From: Magnetospirillum fulvum
GTDB taxonomy: Bacteria > Pseudomonadota > Alphaproteobacteria > Rhodospirillales > Magnetospirillaceae
Direction of reading: 5' to 3'
Assembly (NCBI RefSeq): GCF_900108475.1
Contig: NZ_FNWO01000003.1
Span: forward strand, 186,001 to 250,000
Length of the DNA: 64,000 nt
Of this stretch, positions 7,479-16,170 are shown piece after piece. The notes below the pieces were generated by a model. That model saw only the letters and a list, made by a program, of their open reading frames with translations, was not told the DNA's origin and ran no database searches. The translations under genes were made by a program, and so were the position numbers. The stretch's first letter is position 1. Every line of letters starts with the position of its first letter.

Positions 7479-8850
7479 CCTTCTCCGCACCACCACCTTC
7501 CGGCTGGCGCTGAGCTATCTCGGCATCTTTACCGTTTCGGCGGTGGCGTTGCTGGCGTTGGTGTCGTGGAGCACCACGATGTTCATCGAGTGGCAGGTGC
7601 AGGAGACGGTCGAGGCCGAAGCCACCGGTCTCTACGAAGTCTATCGCGACCGCGCCATTCCCGGCCTGTCCGAGATCATTGCCCAACGCACCCGCCAGGA
7701 TATCGACGGCCGCGCCACCTACGCCCTGCGCGCGGGCGATGGCCGGATCGTCGCGGGCAATCTACGCGCCTGGCCGACCGAAGTCGGGACGATGCTGGGC
7801 TGGGTCCGCTTCAACCTGTTGCCGGTGGTCGAAGGCGGCACCGGAATCGAGGTGATGGCCCATGCCTACGAACTGGCCGACGGTCACCGTCTGCTGGTTG
7901 GCCGTTCGCTGGCCGATGCCAACCGGGTCAAATCGGCGATCAATCGCGCGCTGGGCTGGGGATTGGCGCTGACGATCCAACTGGGGGTGGTCGGGGGCTA
8001 TTTCACCAGCCGTCATCTGCTCCAGCGGGTGGAGGAGATGAGCCGCACCGCCCGCAACATCTTTGGCGGCGATACCAGCCAGCGGATGACCTTGTCTGGC
8101 TCGGACGACGAATTCGACCAACTGGCCGAGAGCTTCAACGAGATGATGGACGAACTGGAACGGCTGCTGGAAGGCATCCGCACCGTTTCCGACAACATCG
8201 CCCACGATCTGCGCACGCCGCTCAATCGGTTGCGCTCGCGAATTGATCTGGTGCTGCTGGGGCCGTCGGAGTGCGAGGCCTATCGCCGCACCCTAGAGGA
8301 GACGCTGGCCGACGCCGACAATCTGCTGGCCACCTTCAACGCGATCCTGACGATTTCCCAGGCGGAATCCTCGGGGCGGCTGGAGCAGTTCGAACTGATC
8401 GATCCGGCCCAACTGGCCGGAGACGTGTTCGAATTGTACGAGCCGCTGGCCGAAGAAAAGGATCTGAAGATTACCTTTGGCGGCGAATCCGGTTTGTCGC
8501 TGCGCGGCGACCGGCATCTTTTGTTCCAGGCCCTGGCCAATCTGGTCGATAACGCCGTTAAATACACCCCCGCCGGGGGCGAGGTGGGGGTGCGGGTCGC
8601 CGCTGCGGGCGGCAATGGCGGTATTGCGATCACCGTCAGCGACAGCGGCCCCGGCGTGCCGGAAGAAGCCCGACATAATGTGCTCGAACGCTTTGTCCGG
8701 CTGGATTCCACTCGCTCGACTCCGGGCAACGGACTTGGCCTGTCGCTGGTTCAGGCGGTGGCGCGTCTGCATGGCGCTCAACTCAGCCTGGGCGATAATT
8801 CCCCCGGTCTGGTGGTGCGGCTCGATTTCCCCCCGCCGCAAGAAGCCTGA
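7465..8850 (+). CDS. Membrane sensor histidine kinase (HAMP, HisKA, HATPase)
   Basis: About 461 residues. An N-terminal membrane helix (LALSYLGIFTVSAVALLALV), a periplasmic domain of about 130 residues, a second helix (LGWGLALTIQLGVVGGYF), HAMP, a HisKA H-box (NIAHDLRTPLNRL, His247) and a HATPase domain (DNAVKYTP; DSGPGVP; GNGLGLSLV). Both possible starts are GTG (7444 and 7465); the later one has GGGGT about 9 nt upstream. It overlaps the 3' end of its response regulator, implying translational coupling. Resembles QseC/TctE-class kinases in layout; ligand unknown. Confidence 0.95.
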   Translation: MRPASLLRTTTFRLALSYLGIFTVSAVALLALVSWSTTMFIEWQVQETVEAEATGLYEVYRDRAIPGLSEIIAQRTRQDIDGRATYALRAGDGRIVAGNLRAWPTEVGTMLGWVRFNLLPVVEGGTGIEVMAHAYELADGHRLLVGRSLADANRVKSAINRALGWGLALTIQLGVVGGYFTSRHLLQRVEEMSRTARNIFGGDTSQRMTLSGSDDEFDQLAESFNEMMDELERLLEGIRTVSDNIAHDLRTPLNRLRSRIDLVLLGPSECEAYRRTLEETLADADNLLATFNAILTISQAESSGRLEQFELIDPAQLAGDVFELYEPLAEEKDLKITFGGESGLSLRGDRHLLFQALANLVDNAVKYTPAGGEVGVRVAAAGGNGGIAITVSDSGPGVPEEARHNVLERFVRLDSTRSTPGNGLGLSLVQAVARLHGAQLSLGDNSPGLVVRLDFPPPQEA

Positions 8851-8893
8851 TCGGTTCTGGCCAGAGCGGCCACCCCCTCCGCGCGTCGGAAAA

Positions 8894-8921
8894 TGCCCTG
8901 CCGAGATTAATCGGCAGGGCA
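8894..8921 (-). terminator. Hairpin terminator between kinase and VPLPA-CTERM genes
   Basis: TGCCCTGCCGA (8894-8904) and TCGGCAGGGCA (8911-8921) make a perfect 11-bp stem with a 6-nt loop. On the minus strand TTTTCC follows, so it mainly serves the leftward gene at 8953-9624; it may act in both directions. Confidence 0.75.
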
Positions 8922-8952
8922 TCCGTGATCAGACCGCGCATAAGCGGCCAGA

Positions 8953-9624
8953 TCAGACCGCATTTTCCTTCTGACGGCGGCGGGCAAGCGCGCCCAGACC
9001 GAGGAGGGCCGAACCGAACAGCGGCAGGGCGGCCGGCAGCGGAACCGGGCTCACCGCCACGGTGCCGGCATAGCTGCCAACATTACCTTGGTCCACAACG
9101 CCGTTGACGATCAGGGCATAGGTGCCCGACGCCAGATTCGCGAACGTCTGGATCAAAGTTAAAGTCGCGGCGTGGGTGATGGGATCGACGGTGAGCGGAT
9201 TGCTGACGCTCGTCGGGGTGATGGTGTTGAAGATGTTATTGGAATCGAGATATTCCAGGGAGAAGTTCAACCCGGAGATCGGGGTCACAACGGCAAAGGT
9301 TTGTCCGACATGCGCGCTGCTGGGCACGCTGCTTGCGGACAAAACAAACGAATACGTATTGACGAAATTCACCGCACTGTTGGTCGGGTTGAACGTATTG
9401 ATCGGCGAGACGATGCCGTTCCAGATCGTGGAGGTGTACGGGCTGAAGTTCCCGGCCTGGGTCGCCGTGTTGTTGACGTTGGCGCCGAAAGTGTAGTTGC
9501 CAGCAAGGCTCAGCGTGCCGAGGTCGGCGTGGCTGCTGACCGTGATGATAGAGGCATCGGCAAATGTCGGAACAGCGATCGCGAAAACCGCAAAAAATGC
9601 TGCGGCAATTGCAGTTTGTCTCAT
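8953..9624 (-). CDS. Exported VPLPA-CTERM (PEP-CTERM-type) anchor protein
   Basis: 223 residues. Signal peptide MRQTAIAAAFFAVFAIAVPTF, a Ser/Thr/Asn-rich body without recognised catalytic motifs, then a C-terminal sorting signal: VPLPAALPLFGSALLGLG followed by ARRRQKE. This is the VPLPA variant of PEP-CTERM tripartite tails, processed by exosortase in bacteria that make exopolysaccharide. Start 9624 is chosen because GGGAGA lies 8 nt upstream; ATG 9645 lacks one. No exosortase gene is in the window. The body's role is unknown. Confidence 0.85.
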   Translation of the reverse strand: MRQTAIAAAFFAVFAIAVPTFADASIITVSSHADLGTLSLAGNYTFGANVNNTATQAGNFSPYTSTIWNGIVSPINTFNPTNSAVNFVNTYSFVLSASSVPSSAHVGQTFAVVTPISGLNFSLEYLDSNNIFNTITPTSVSNPLTVDPITHAATLTLIQTFANLASGTYALIVNGVVDQGNVGSYAGTVAVSPVPLPAALPLFGSALLGLGALARRRQKENAV

Positions 9625-9645
9625 GATGTATTCTCCCGTACTCAT

Positions 9646-10591
9646 GTTGAGCCGTGTAATTATATTAAGAATCTATGGGCAAGCCCGAGGTGGCGGGATC
9701 GTCCAGTCGAAAGCCGAATTCAGCGCCACATCGCAAGGACATGGTTCCGAACGGAAACCAGGGTGCGGGAATCTGAGAGCTCTGCATCACCGGATCGAGA
9801 TAACAGCTTTAGCAACTCTTCCATGATGCCCCCACATCACGCCCCCTTGTCGGCTGATCCCGAGATTGTTTCACTCTGGGTTTCATAAGAAAGCATCGGA
9901 AACCACTTAAAGGATAGAAAAGGCAGGTAGAAACCCCCGTATCGCACGCGGAATGTCGAGGCAGTGCCTGGGAGATCGGCCGTATCGGAATCATCCTGCG
10001 GCTTCGTTTTCTGCCGATGATGTGAGCCACCTTGTCCGGGAAGACGCATCTTCAACGCGCCCCCGAACGATGGAGATGCTGTTCAGATTCCAGAATAATA
10101 AAATTTCATTAACAGTTTATTCATCCGCATATTTTGCGGTATTGAGTATTATTTAATTATACGTGAATTACTTATTAGTAACAACTTATTGTTAAAATTC
10201 AAATTTGCGGTCATATTTAAAATATCGTTGTCATTGATTTGTTGAAACTAAAAATTCTATTTACACAGAAAAGATTTTTTTGAAATCAATCCGCATTTAT
10301 TTCTAAATTTATTTGGTTATACCACCTGCGTATATTCCGACCCTGTCCTATTCCACCTATGGCTTAATATTATTCGGGTGAATTTGAACTAAAGGTCATT
10401 GGTGTCGATCCCAATGCCTCATCGCTCATGTGACTGCGGACCGCTCATTTCAGCAGAAGACCGCCCCGATGTCCGTCGTCCGCCCGATGAGTGCAGGAAG
10501 CGCCTTGCCGCGCTCCGGGTCCACCCTCGATACGGCAACGGCTCGTCCTGGGGCAAAGACAGGGCTCGGCCACCAGACAGAGTTCACCGCC
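9646..10591. other. Long intergenic region, strongly AT-rich at 10080-10400
   Basis: About 945 bp without a convincing gene. The left part (9660-10060) has ordinary composition and holds only short frames with unlikely protein sequence (for example 9837-10055 on the minus strand). From about 10080 to 10400 the sequence becomes very AT-rich, with runs such as TTTTTTT near 10271-10280, in sharp contrast to the flanking GC-rich genes. It may be the regulatory region of the fusion kinase downstream or a transferred remnant. I could identify no transposase, tRNA or known riboswitch in it. Confidence 0.5.
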
Positions 10592-12928
10592 ATGACCTTT
10601 GATCACAGAGACGTGTCGAACTCCGGAGGAAACACCCGTCCTCCCGCGAAGACCATCTATGATGCGTCCGCGCCCGTCCCCGCTCTGACGGTTGAGGATG
10701 CTCATCGCTTGGTTCACGAATTGCGGGTTCATCAAATTGAGCTGGAGACCCAGAACCAAGCGCTCCAGGAGGCTCGGCAGGTATCCGAGGAAGCGCTGGC
10801 CCGCTATACCGAATTGTATGATTTCGCCCCGGTCGGCTATGTCACGCTGGGCCGTGACGGTGTGATCAAACGAGCCAACCGCGCCGCCATCGCCCTGCTG
10901 GGGACGACACAGGAACTGAGCGCTTCGCAACGGCTGGGGGCGTTCATCGCCGACGGGGCTCAGCGTGATTTTTGCGCCTTCCTCGATCGGATTCTCGACG
11001 GCAAGGACACCGAGCGGTGCGAAGTGCTTTTGAAGGCGGCGGATGGACAGCAGACCCGTGTCGCCATCTTGGAAGGTCTCGCCGACGTCACCGGTCAGGA
11101 TTGCATCGTGGCGATGATCAACATCACCGAGCGCAAATTGGCCCAGGATGCGATGCTCCGCGCCAAGGAAGAGGCCGAACAGGCCACCACGGCCAAGTCG
11201 CGCTTTCTCGCCGCCGCCAGCCACGATCTGCGCCAGCCGTTGCAAACCCTCTATCTGATCAGCTCCGTGATGGCGCGCCGGTTCGACGATCCCCGGCTGC
11301 GCGAGTTGGTCACCAGCCAGGATCAGGCGCTGGAAGTGATGTCGGGGATGCTGAACACCCTGCTTGAAATCAACCAGATCGATGCCGGGCTAACCAAACC
11401 CAAGCCGATCGGCTTTCGCATTTCCGTTCTGTTTGATCGGCTGGAACGGGATTTCGCGTTCCACGCCGGAACCGGCGGCAACATCTGGCGGGTCGTGACC
11501 TCAAAGCAGTTCGTTCACAGCGACCCGATGATTCTGGAGCGGATTTTACGCAACCTGTTGTCGAATGCCTTCAAATACACCCACCACGGCAAGGTGCTGC
11601 TGGGATGCCGCCGTCTGGGCGACCGCCTGCGGATCGAGGTGTGTGACAGCGGCATCGGCATTGCTCCCGACAAGATCGAGTCGATTTTCGACGAATTCGT
11701 CCAAATCGAGACCCCGATTGATCGGCGCAATTGGGGATTGGGACTCGGTCTGGCGATCGTCAAGCGCGAGGCTGATCTGCTCGGCCATCCGCTGTGGGTC
11801 CGCTCCGTGCCGAGGCGGGGATCGGTCTTTTCGATTGATGTGCCCCTGGGCGTGGTGGAGACCGCCGCCGTCGCCGTCCCGACCCTGCCGCCGCTGGAAA
11901 GTTTGAATGCCACGATCCGGCAACGCCGGATTCTCGTGGTCGAGGATGACCCGGCGATCAGTTCGATGCTGAGCAGCCTGTTCACCGCCGAGGGCGCGAC
12001 GGTAACGGTCGCCTCGAACGCCGCGATGGCGGCAGTCCGCTCCACCCAATCGTCCCGACCGTTCGATCTGGTGATCTCCGACTATACTTTGCGCGACGGG
12101 GCGACCGGGCTGGACGTTATCACCCGATTGCGCGCCGCTGGCGTGCCCAATCTTCCCGCGATTCTGTTGTCCGGCGACATTTCCACCGGGACGTTGAGCA
12201 AGATCGGGACTTTTGCCGATTGCGTTCACCTGACCAAACCGGTGACGATGAGCGAATTGATGCGGGCGGCGGGGACGTTGCTGTCGCAGATGCCTGCGCC
12301 GGGAACCGACCCCCGCGCTTTGGAGCCGACGATCTTCGTGGTCGACGATGACGAGACCCTGCTCCAGACCATGTCGATCCTGCTGACCGAAGACAGTCGG
12401 CGGGTCGAGATCTTTCCAAATGCCGAAGCTTTTCTGAGCGTGGTTGCCCCGTCCCGCGAGGGGTGCCTGGTGGTCGATGCGTTGATGCCGGGGATGGGCG
12501 GGCTGGACTTGTTGCGGCAGTTGCGCGGCCAGAACCGCCGCCTCCCGGCGATCGTGATGACCGCGCATGGCGACATCACGATGGCGGTTGCCGCGATGAA
12601 AGCGGGCGCCTGCGATTTCGTCGCCAAGCCGTTTAATCCCACCGGTTTGCTGGCCGCAATTGATCGAGCCATGGAACAGGGACGCGATCAGGCAGTCGAA
12701 GCCGTGCGCCGCAGCGAAGCGATCGGACGGATGTCCAGTTTGACCCCGCGCGAAAGCGACGTCCTCGAACAATTGCTGGCCGGTCACCGCAACAAAACCA
12801 TTGCCCATTACCTGGGGATCAGCCAGCGCACGGTCGAGAATCACCGCGCCTCGGTGATGCGTAAGACCAAGTCGAAAGCCCTGCTCGATCTGTTGCGGAC
12901 CGTTATCGACGCCAATAAAAGCGATTGA
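10592..12928 (+). CDS. PAS-histidine kinase-receiver-receiver-LuxR fusion regulator
   Basis: About 778 residues from the ATG at 10592; earlier in-frame starts at 10430 (GTG) and 10469 add a poorly structured tail. In order: a short helix, PAS (LYDFAPVGYVTLGRDG), HisKA (SHDLRQPLQTL, His211), HATPase (NLLSNAFKYTHHG; DSGIGIAPDKI; GLGLGLAIVKRE), receiver 1 (Asp497 in VISDYTLRDG), receiver 2 (Asp629 in VVDALMPGMGG) and a FixJ-like LuxR HTH (LTPRESDVLEQLLAGHRNKT). No membrane helix is visible, so it should be cytoplasmic. Receiver 2 plus HTH is a complete FixJ-type response regulator fused to a hybrid kinase, so sensing and DNA binding are on one chain. Stands alone, after the AT-rich region. Confidence 0.93.
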   Translation: MTFDHRDVSNSGGNTRPPAKTIYDASAPVPALTVEDAHRLVHELRVHQIELETQNQALQEARQVSEEALARYTELYDFAPVGYVTLGRDGVIKRANRAAIALLGTTQELSASQRLGAFIADGAQRDFCAFLDRILDGKDTERCEVLLKAADGQQTRVAILEGLADVTGQDCIVAMINITERKLAQDAMLRAKEEAEQATTAKSRFLAAASHDLRQPLQTLYLISSVMARRFDDPRLRELVTSQDQALEVMSGMLNTLLEINQIDAGLTKPKPIGFRISVLFDRLERDFAFHAGTGGNIWRVVTSKQFVHSDPMILERILRNLLSNAFKYTHHGKVLLGCRRLGDRLRIEVCDSGIGIAPDKIESIFDEFVQIETPIDRRNWGLGLGLAIVKREADLLGHPLWVRSVPRRGSVFSIDVPLGVVETAAVAVPTLPPLESLNATIRQRRILVVEDDPAISSMLSSLFTAEGATVTVASNAAMAAVRSTQSSRPFDLVISDYTLRDGATGLDVITRLRAAGVPNLPAILLSGDISTGTLSKIGTFADCVHLTKPVTMSELMRAAGTLLSQMPAPGTDPRALEPTIFVVDDDETLLQTMSILLTEDSRRVEIFPNAEAFLSVVAPSREGCLVVDALMPGMGGLDLLRQLRGQNRRLPAIVMTAHGDITMAVAAMKAGACDFVAKPFNPTGLLAAIDRAMEQGRDQAVEAVRRSEAIGRMSSLTPRESDVLEQLLAGHRNKTIAHYLGISQRTVENHRASVMRKTKSKALLDLLRTVIDANKSD

Positions 12929-13011
12929 TGCTTTGTTCTATAATAAACCGAGACGATTATAATTCTAACATCGGCGTGATCCGCGCGGATATACTTTCGC
13001 TGCGGAAAAGT

Positions 13012-13932
13012 TCAGCGGCTTGTCCTGCCATATAGGAGAGCGCTGGGGTCGCGTTCAATCTCGCGAGTAAAGCCACGCAGCGAACTGGCGCTGGCGGCCA
13101 GATCCCGGATCGCGGCGTCAAGCTCGCTTCGCATCGGCGATTCGCGCCCGCTCATCTCCTGGAGCGACAGCATCAGCGCGTCGGCGTCGCGCACCATCCG
13201 GTCCGACGAGTCCAGGAGCTGGGCCATTTGCGCGCCGCTCAAGCTCACCTGCTGCCGAGACGTGGCGGCCAGCTGGTCGATCGACCACAGGGTGGTTTGC
13301 GCGGCATCCGAGGTTTGTTTGAGGCTGTCGGTGAGAGGGGCGATCTGGCGTGGCAGTTCGTCGGCGACGCGCTGGATCGAGGCCAGGGCCAGACGGGCGT
13401 TCTCAACCATTTCCTTTAACGGAAGGCTGGCGATTTCGCTCTCAATCGTCTGAATCTGCGACGGAATCGATGGAATCTCGGGGCGGTTTCGGTCGCCGCC
13501 CGCGGCCGCCTGGAGTCCGGGCTGGATGTCGAGATCAACCCGCAATTTGCCGGTGATCAGGCTCTGCATGCTCAACTGAGCCCGCAAGCCCGCCTTCAAC
13601 AATCGCTCGAAACCGGTCTCGGTCTCTTCGCTCGCCCCCTTGACCAGGAAGATCAGCGATGGGTCCAGTTCCAGATATACCGGGATGCGGGCGGTCAGGT
13701 CGCTCATGTCGAGGCTGATCGAAACCCCGGTGACCGTCCCCACCTTGACGCCGCGAAAGGTGACCGGCGCGCCAACGTCAAGGTTGGCAACCGAGCCCTG
13801 AAAATAGACCACGGCGGGGACGACCGGATTGAACAGATGGGTGCTGCCGAACAGCAGGATGGCCCCAATCCCCAGCGCAAGGCCGCTAAGGATGAAGGCG
13901 CCGACGATCGCGGGTTTAACAGCGCTTGTCAT
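13012..13932 (-). CDS. MlaD/MCE-domain lipid-binding protein
   Basis: 306 residues: one N-terminal membrane anchor (AIVGAFILSGLALGIGAILLF), an MCE domain (VVYFQGSVANLDVGAPVTFRG ... VGTVTGV) and a long helical C-terminus. MCE proteins form hexameric periplasmic rings that carry phospholipid between the MlaFE transporter and the envelope. Start 13932 has GAGAGGG just upstream and overlaps the ATPase stop by 17 nt. Last gene of a three-gene Mla-type operon; MlaB and MlaC homologues are not separate genes here. Confidence 0.92.
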   Translation of the reverse strand: MTSAVKPAIVGAFILSGLALGIGAILLFGSTHLFNPVVPAVVYFQGSVANLDVGAPVTFRGVKVGTVTGVSISLDMSDLTARIPVYLELDPSLIFLVKGASEETETGFERLLKAGLRAQLSMQSLITGKLRVDLDIQPGLQAAAGGDRNRPEIPSIPSQIQTIESEIASLPLKEMVENARLALASIQRVADELPRQIAPLTDSLKQTSDAAQTTLWSIDQLAATSRQQVSLSGAQMAQLLDSSDRMVRDADALMLSLQEMSGRESPMRSELDAAIRDLAASASSLRGFTREIERDPSALLYGRTSR

Positions 13933-14722
13933 GTCCCTCTCCGGGGCTGTCTTGATCGTCGCCAAGCCGGGACCGGGTCATAAAGGCATGGACGATCGGA
14001 TGGTCGCATTGATCCCGTAACGTCTGCGGTGCCCCGTGGGCAATCGCGGTTTTGCTGTCGGCATCGAGAAATATCCCGTCATCGCAAATCCCGAACAGGC
14101 TGGGTAATTCGTGGCTGACCATCACCACCGTGGTGCCGAACCCATCGCGCACCTCCAAGATCAGGTCGTCGAGACGGCGGGCGGTGATCGGATCGAGCCC
14201 GGCCGCAGGCTCGTCGAAGAACAAGATGTCCGGATCAAGCGCCAGAGCCCGCGCCAGACCGGCCCGTTTGCGCATCCCACCGCTGAGATCGCTCGGCATC
14301 ACCGCTCCGGACGAGGCCAGCCCCACCAGCGACAATTTCACTCGAACCAACGCGTCGATCGAAGCCTCGTCGAGGCGGGTCAGCATCCGAAGCGGCAGGG
14401 CGACGTTTTCGGCTGTGCTCATCGAACTCCACAGCGCACTGCTCTGAAACAGCACCCCGAACCGTCGGCCGATCTCGGCGCGGCGGGCGGCACTGGCGGC
14501 CCAGTAATCCTCGTCGCCGACATGGATCGTACCGGCCTTGGGGCGAAGCAGGCCGATCATCGCCTTCATCACCGTGCTTTTGCCGCAACCGCTTCCCCCC
14601 ATGATCGCGAATATCGATCCGGGAGTGACGGTAAACGAGAGGTCGTGCTGGACGATCTTGTCGCCGAACCCGACAGACAGGCCGGAGACCTCGATCGTTG
14701 TTCCGGTGGTGGGGGCTGTCAT
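13916..14722 (-). CDS. MlaF-type ABC transporter ATPase
   Basis: 268 residues with Walker A GGSGCGKST, signature LSGGMRKRAGLARAL, Walker B ILFFDEPAAGLDP and a switch His in VMVSHELPS. LSGGMRKR is typical of the MlaF/Ttg2A group that powers phospholipid transport with MlaE permease and MlaD. It begins 3 nt after the permease stop and overlaps the MCE gene, so the three should be co-translated. Confidence 0.94.
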   Translation of the reverse strand: MTAPTTGTTIEVSGLSVGFGDKIVQHDLSFTVTPGSIFAIMGGSGCGKSTVMKAMIGLLRPKAGTIHVGDEDYWAASAARRAEIGRRFGVLFQSSALWSSMSTAENVALPLRMLTRLDEASIDALVRVKLSLVGLASSGAVMPSDLSGGMRKRAGLARALALDPDILFFDEPAAGLDPITARRLDDLILEVRDGFGTTVVMVSHELPSLFGICDDGIFLDADSKTAIAHGAPQTLRDQCDHPIVHAFMTRSRLGDDQDSPGEGHDKRC

Positions 14723-14725
14723 CGC

Positions 14726-15889
14726 TCAGATCCCCAGCGCATTGGCGCAAAGGGCGAAAACCGCATCCAACACGATGATGCCAATGATGCTGACCACGAC
14801 GGCACTGGTTGCGGCCCGTCCGATGTCGGCCGAACTGCGACCGGCGCGCAACCCGACACGGCACCCGGCGATTGCGATCAGTGTTCCAAAGGCGATGCTC
14901 TTGGCGAAACCCAGCATGAACTGGTTGCCCGAAACGGCGATGCGGGTTGTTTCGACATAGACGATCGGCGACAGGTTCAGCGTCAGCACCGACACGACGA
15001 AACCGCCGAAAATACCGACCGCGCAGCCATACAGATACAGGATCGGCATCATTGCGGTCAGCGCCAGCACCCGGGGCAGGACAAGATAATCGAACACCGG
15101 AATACCGACGGTGCGCAGAGAGTCGATTTCCTCGTTGCCCTGCATCGTCGCAAGGCTGGCGGCATAGGCTCCGCCGGTGCGACCGGCCATGATGATTGCG
15201 GTCATCAGGGCGGCCATTTCCCGAACCACGGCGATCCCGACCATGCTTGCGACATAAATGTCGGCTCCGAATCGCCGCAACTGGACCGCGCCGACAAAAG
15301 CCAGGATGCCGCCAACCAGGAAATTGATCACCGTGACGATCGGCAGAGCCGCCGCCCCGGCATCTTTCATGCAATCAAGTAAATCAACGCCCCGCATGGT
15401 CGAGCGGCCCCGGATCGCCGCCGCGCCACGCAGGCAGGTGGAGCCGATCAGGGCAACCGCTTCGGTCGCTTCGTCGAACACCCGCAATCCCCACAGGCCA
15501 ACCCGCTCGAGCAGCGGCGGCTGGGGCGATGGGGGCGGGATCGGTTTGCTATCCTCGATCAGCCCCAGCAATTTGCGCGCGGGAGCGGGAAGGCCGGATT
15601 GGTCGAACTCGACGCCACGGTCCCGCGCCGCGTCGCGCACGGCGGAAAGAGTGGCAATCAGCGCGCTATCCCATTGTCCCAGACGGTCAGACTGAAAGAC
15701 GATTGCCTGGGCACCGCTTTTAAGGATTTTCGCAGCCACATCGCCTTCCACGCCACGGGCGCAGGCGATCCAGTCGCCGCTCAGGGTCACCACGGCATTG
15801 GTGCCCTCAAGGGCTGCCGACCAGCCGAGACCTTCGGAAGAGGGCGTTTCCGGTCTGGTCTGCTCGCCTGGTGTGATCTGAGCCGTCAC
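14726..15889 (-). CDS. MlaE-type permease with N-terminal STAS-like domain
   Basis: About 387 residues from the GTG at 15889. Residues about 20-110 resemble a STAS domain (VVTLSGDWIACARG ... KILKSGAQAIVFQSD), the role played by separate MlaB in E. coli. The rest is the MlaE permease with five or six membrane helices and the conserved EEIDSLRTVGIPVFDYLVLPR coupling segment. An ATG at 16027 would extend the frame, but it lies inside the hairpin at 16021-16056 and has no ribosome-binding site. The gene order permease-ATPase-MCE is the standard Mla arrangement. Confidence 0.92.
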   Translation of the reverse strand: MTAQITPGEQTRPETPSSEGLGWSAALEGTNAVVTLSGDWIACARGVEGDVAAKILKSGAQAIVFQSDRLGQWDSALIATLSAVRDAARDRGVEFDQSGLPAPARKLLGLIEDSKPIPPPSPQPPLLERVGLWGLRVFDEATEAVALIGSTCLRGAAAIRGRSTMRGVDLLDCMKDAGAAALPIVTVINFLVGGILAFVGAVQLRRFGADIYVASMVGIAVVREMAALMTAIIMAGRTGGAYAASLATMQGNEEIDSLRTVGIPVFDYLVLPRVLALTAMMPILYLYGCAVGIFGGFVVSVLTLNLSPIVYVETTRIAVSGNQFMLGFAKSIAFGTLIAIAGCRVGLRAGRSSADIGRAATSAVVVSIIGIIVLDAVFALCANALGI

Positions 15890-16020
15890 AAACCCGCTTT
15901 CATCCCACGTTAATGGATTGCCGAGATATGGGAGGGCAAGTCCGCTTCGCGACACCGGAAAGACCGGTGAGACTATTGTAGCGCAGGAAGATGCTGCGCG
16001 ATTTGTAGAAAAATAGAAGT

Positions 16021-16056
16021 TAAACACATTCAGGTTGTTTCGCCTGAATGTGTTTA
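16021..16056 (-). terminator. 14-bp perfect hairpin, likely terminator of the small membrane peptide gene
   Basis: TAAACACATTCAGG (16021-16034) and CCTGAATGTGTTTA (16043-16056) pair fully around an 8-nt loop. It lies 20 nt after the stop codon of the 24-residue ORF and before the Mla operon. On the minus strand TTTA ends the stem and ATTTTT follows some 6 nt later, so termination is plausible but not textbook. Confidence 0.5.
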
Positions 16057-16076
16057 TATTTAAAAACTCGAATAGT

Positions 16077-16151
16077 TTAGTGCATGAGGATGTATATGAC
16101 GATCAGAACCGGAATGGGAACCCCAAGCAACCATAGAATTCCGTATTTCAT
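16077..16151 (-). CDS. 24-residue hydrophobic membrane peptide
   Basis: The frame reads ATG to TAA as 24 residues: MKYGILWLLGVP followed by IPVLIVIYILMH. A Lys-Tyr N-terminus and an almost unbroken hydrophobic span with a central Gly-Val-Pro-Ile-Pro kink make it a single-helix inner-membrane peptide. I recall similar short Trp-Leu-Leu-Gly-Pro peptides in other Proteobacteria, often without names. The spacing region holds GGGAGTGAGAG directly before the ATG, preceded by an 11-G run (16160-16170). Its neighbours are envelope-stress-type genes (PRC, LTxxQ, BON). Function unknown. Confidence 0.65.
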   Translation of the reverse strand: MKYGILWLLGVPIPVLIVIYILMH

Positions 16152-16159
16152 CTCTCACT

Positions 16160-16170
16160 CCCCCCCCCCC
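16160..16170 (-). repeat. G11 homopolymer in the leader of the small peptide gene
   Basis: Eleven consecutive C on the plus strand, so G11 in the leftward mRNA, starting 8 nt upstream of the ATG at 16151 and merging with its Shine-Dalgarno sequence. Such tracts change length by slippage, and in an mRNA they can be bound by C-rich sRNA loops. Confidence 0.85.

Noticed and set aside
9837-10055. Short leftward frame in the intergenic region
   Set aside because: No ribosome-binding site, no recognisable family and no partner; noted only as part of the intergenic entry.
16160-16170. Homopolymer as a sequencing error
   Set aside because: It cannot be excluded, but the exact length matters little here because the tract is outside any frame; the G10 at 34841 keeps a long gene in frame, which supports correct reading there.
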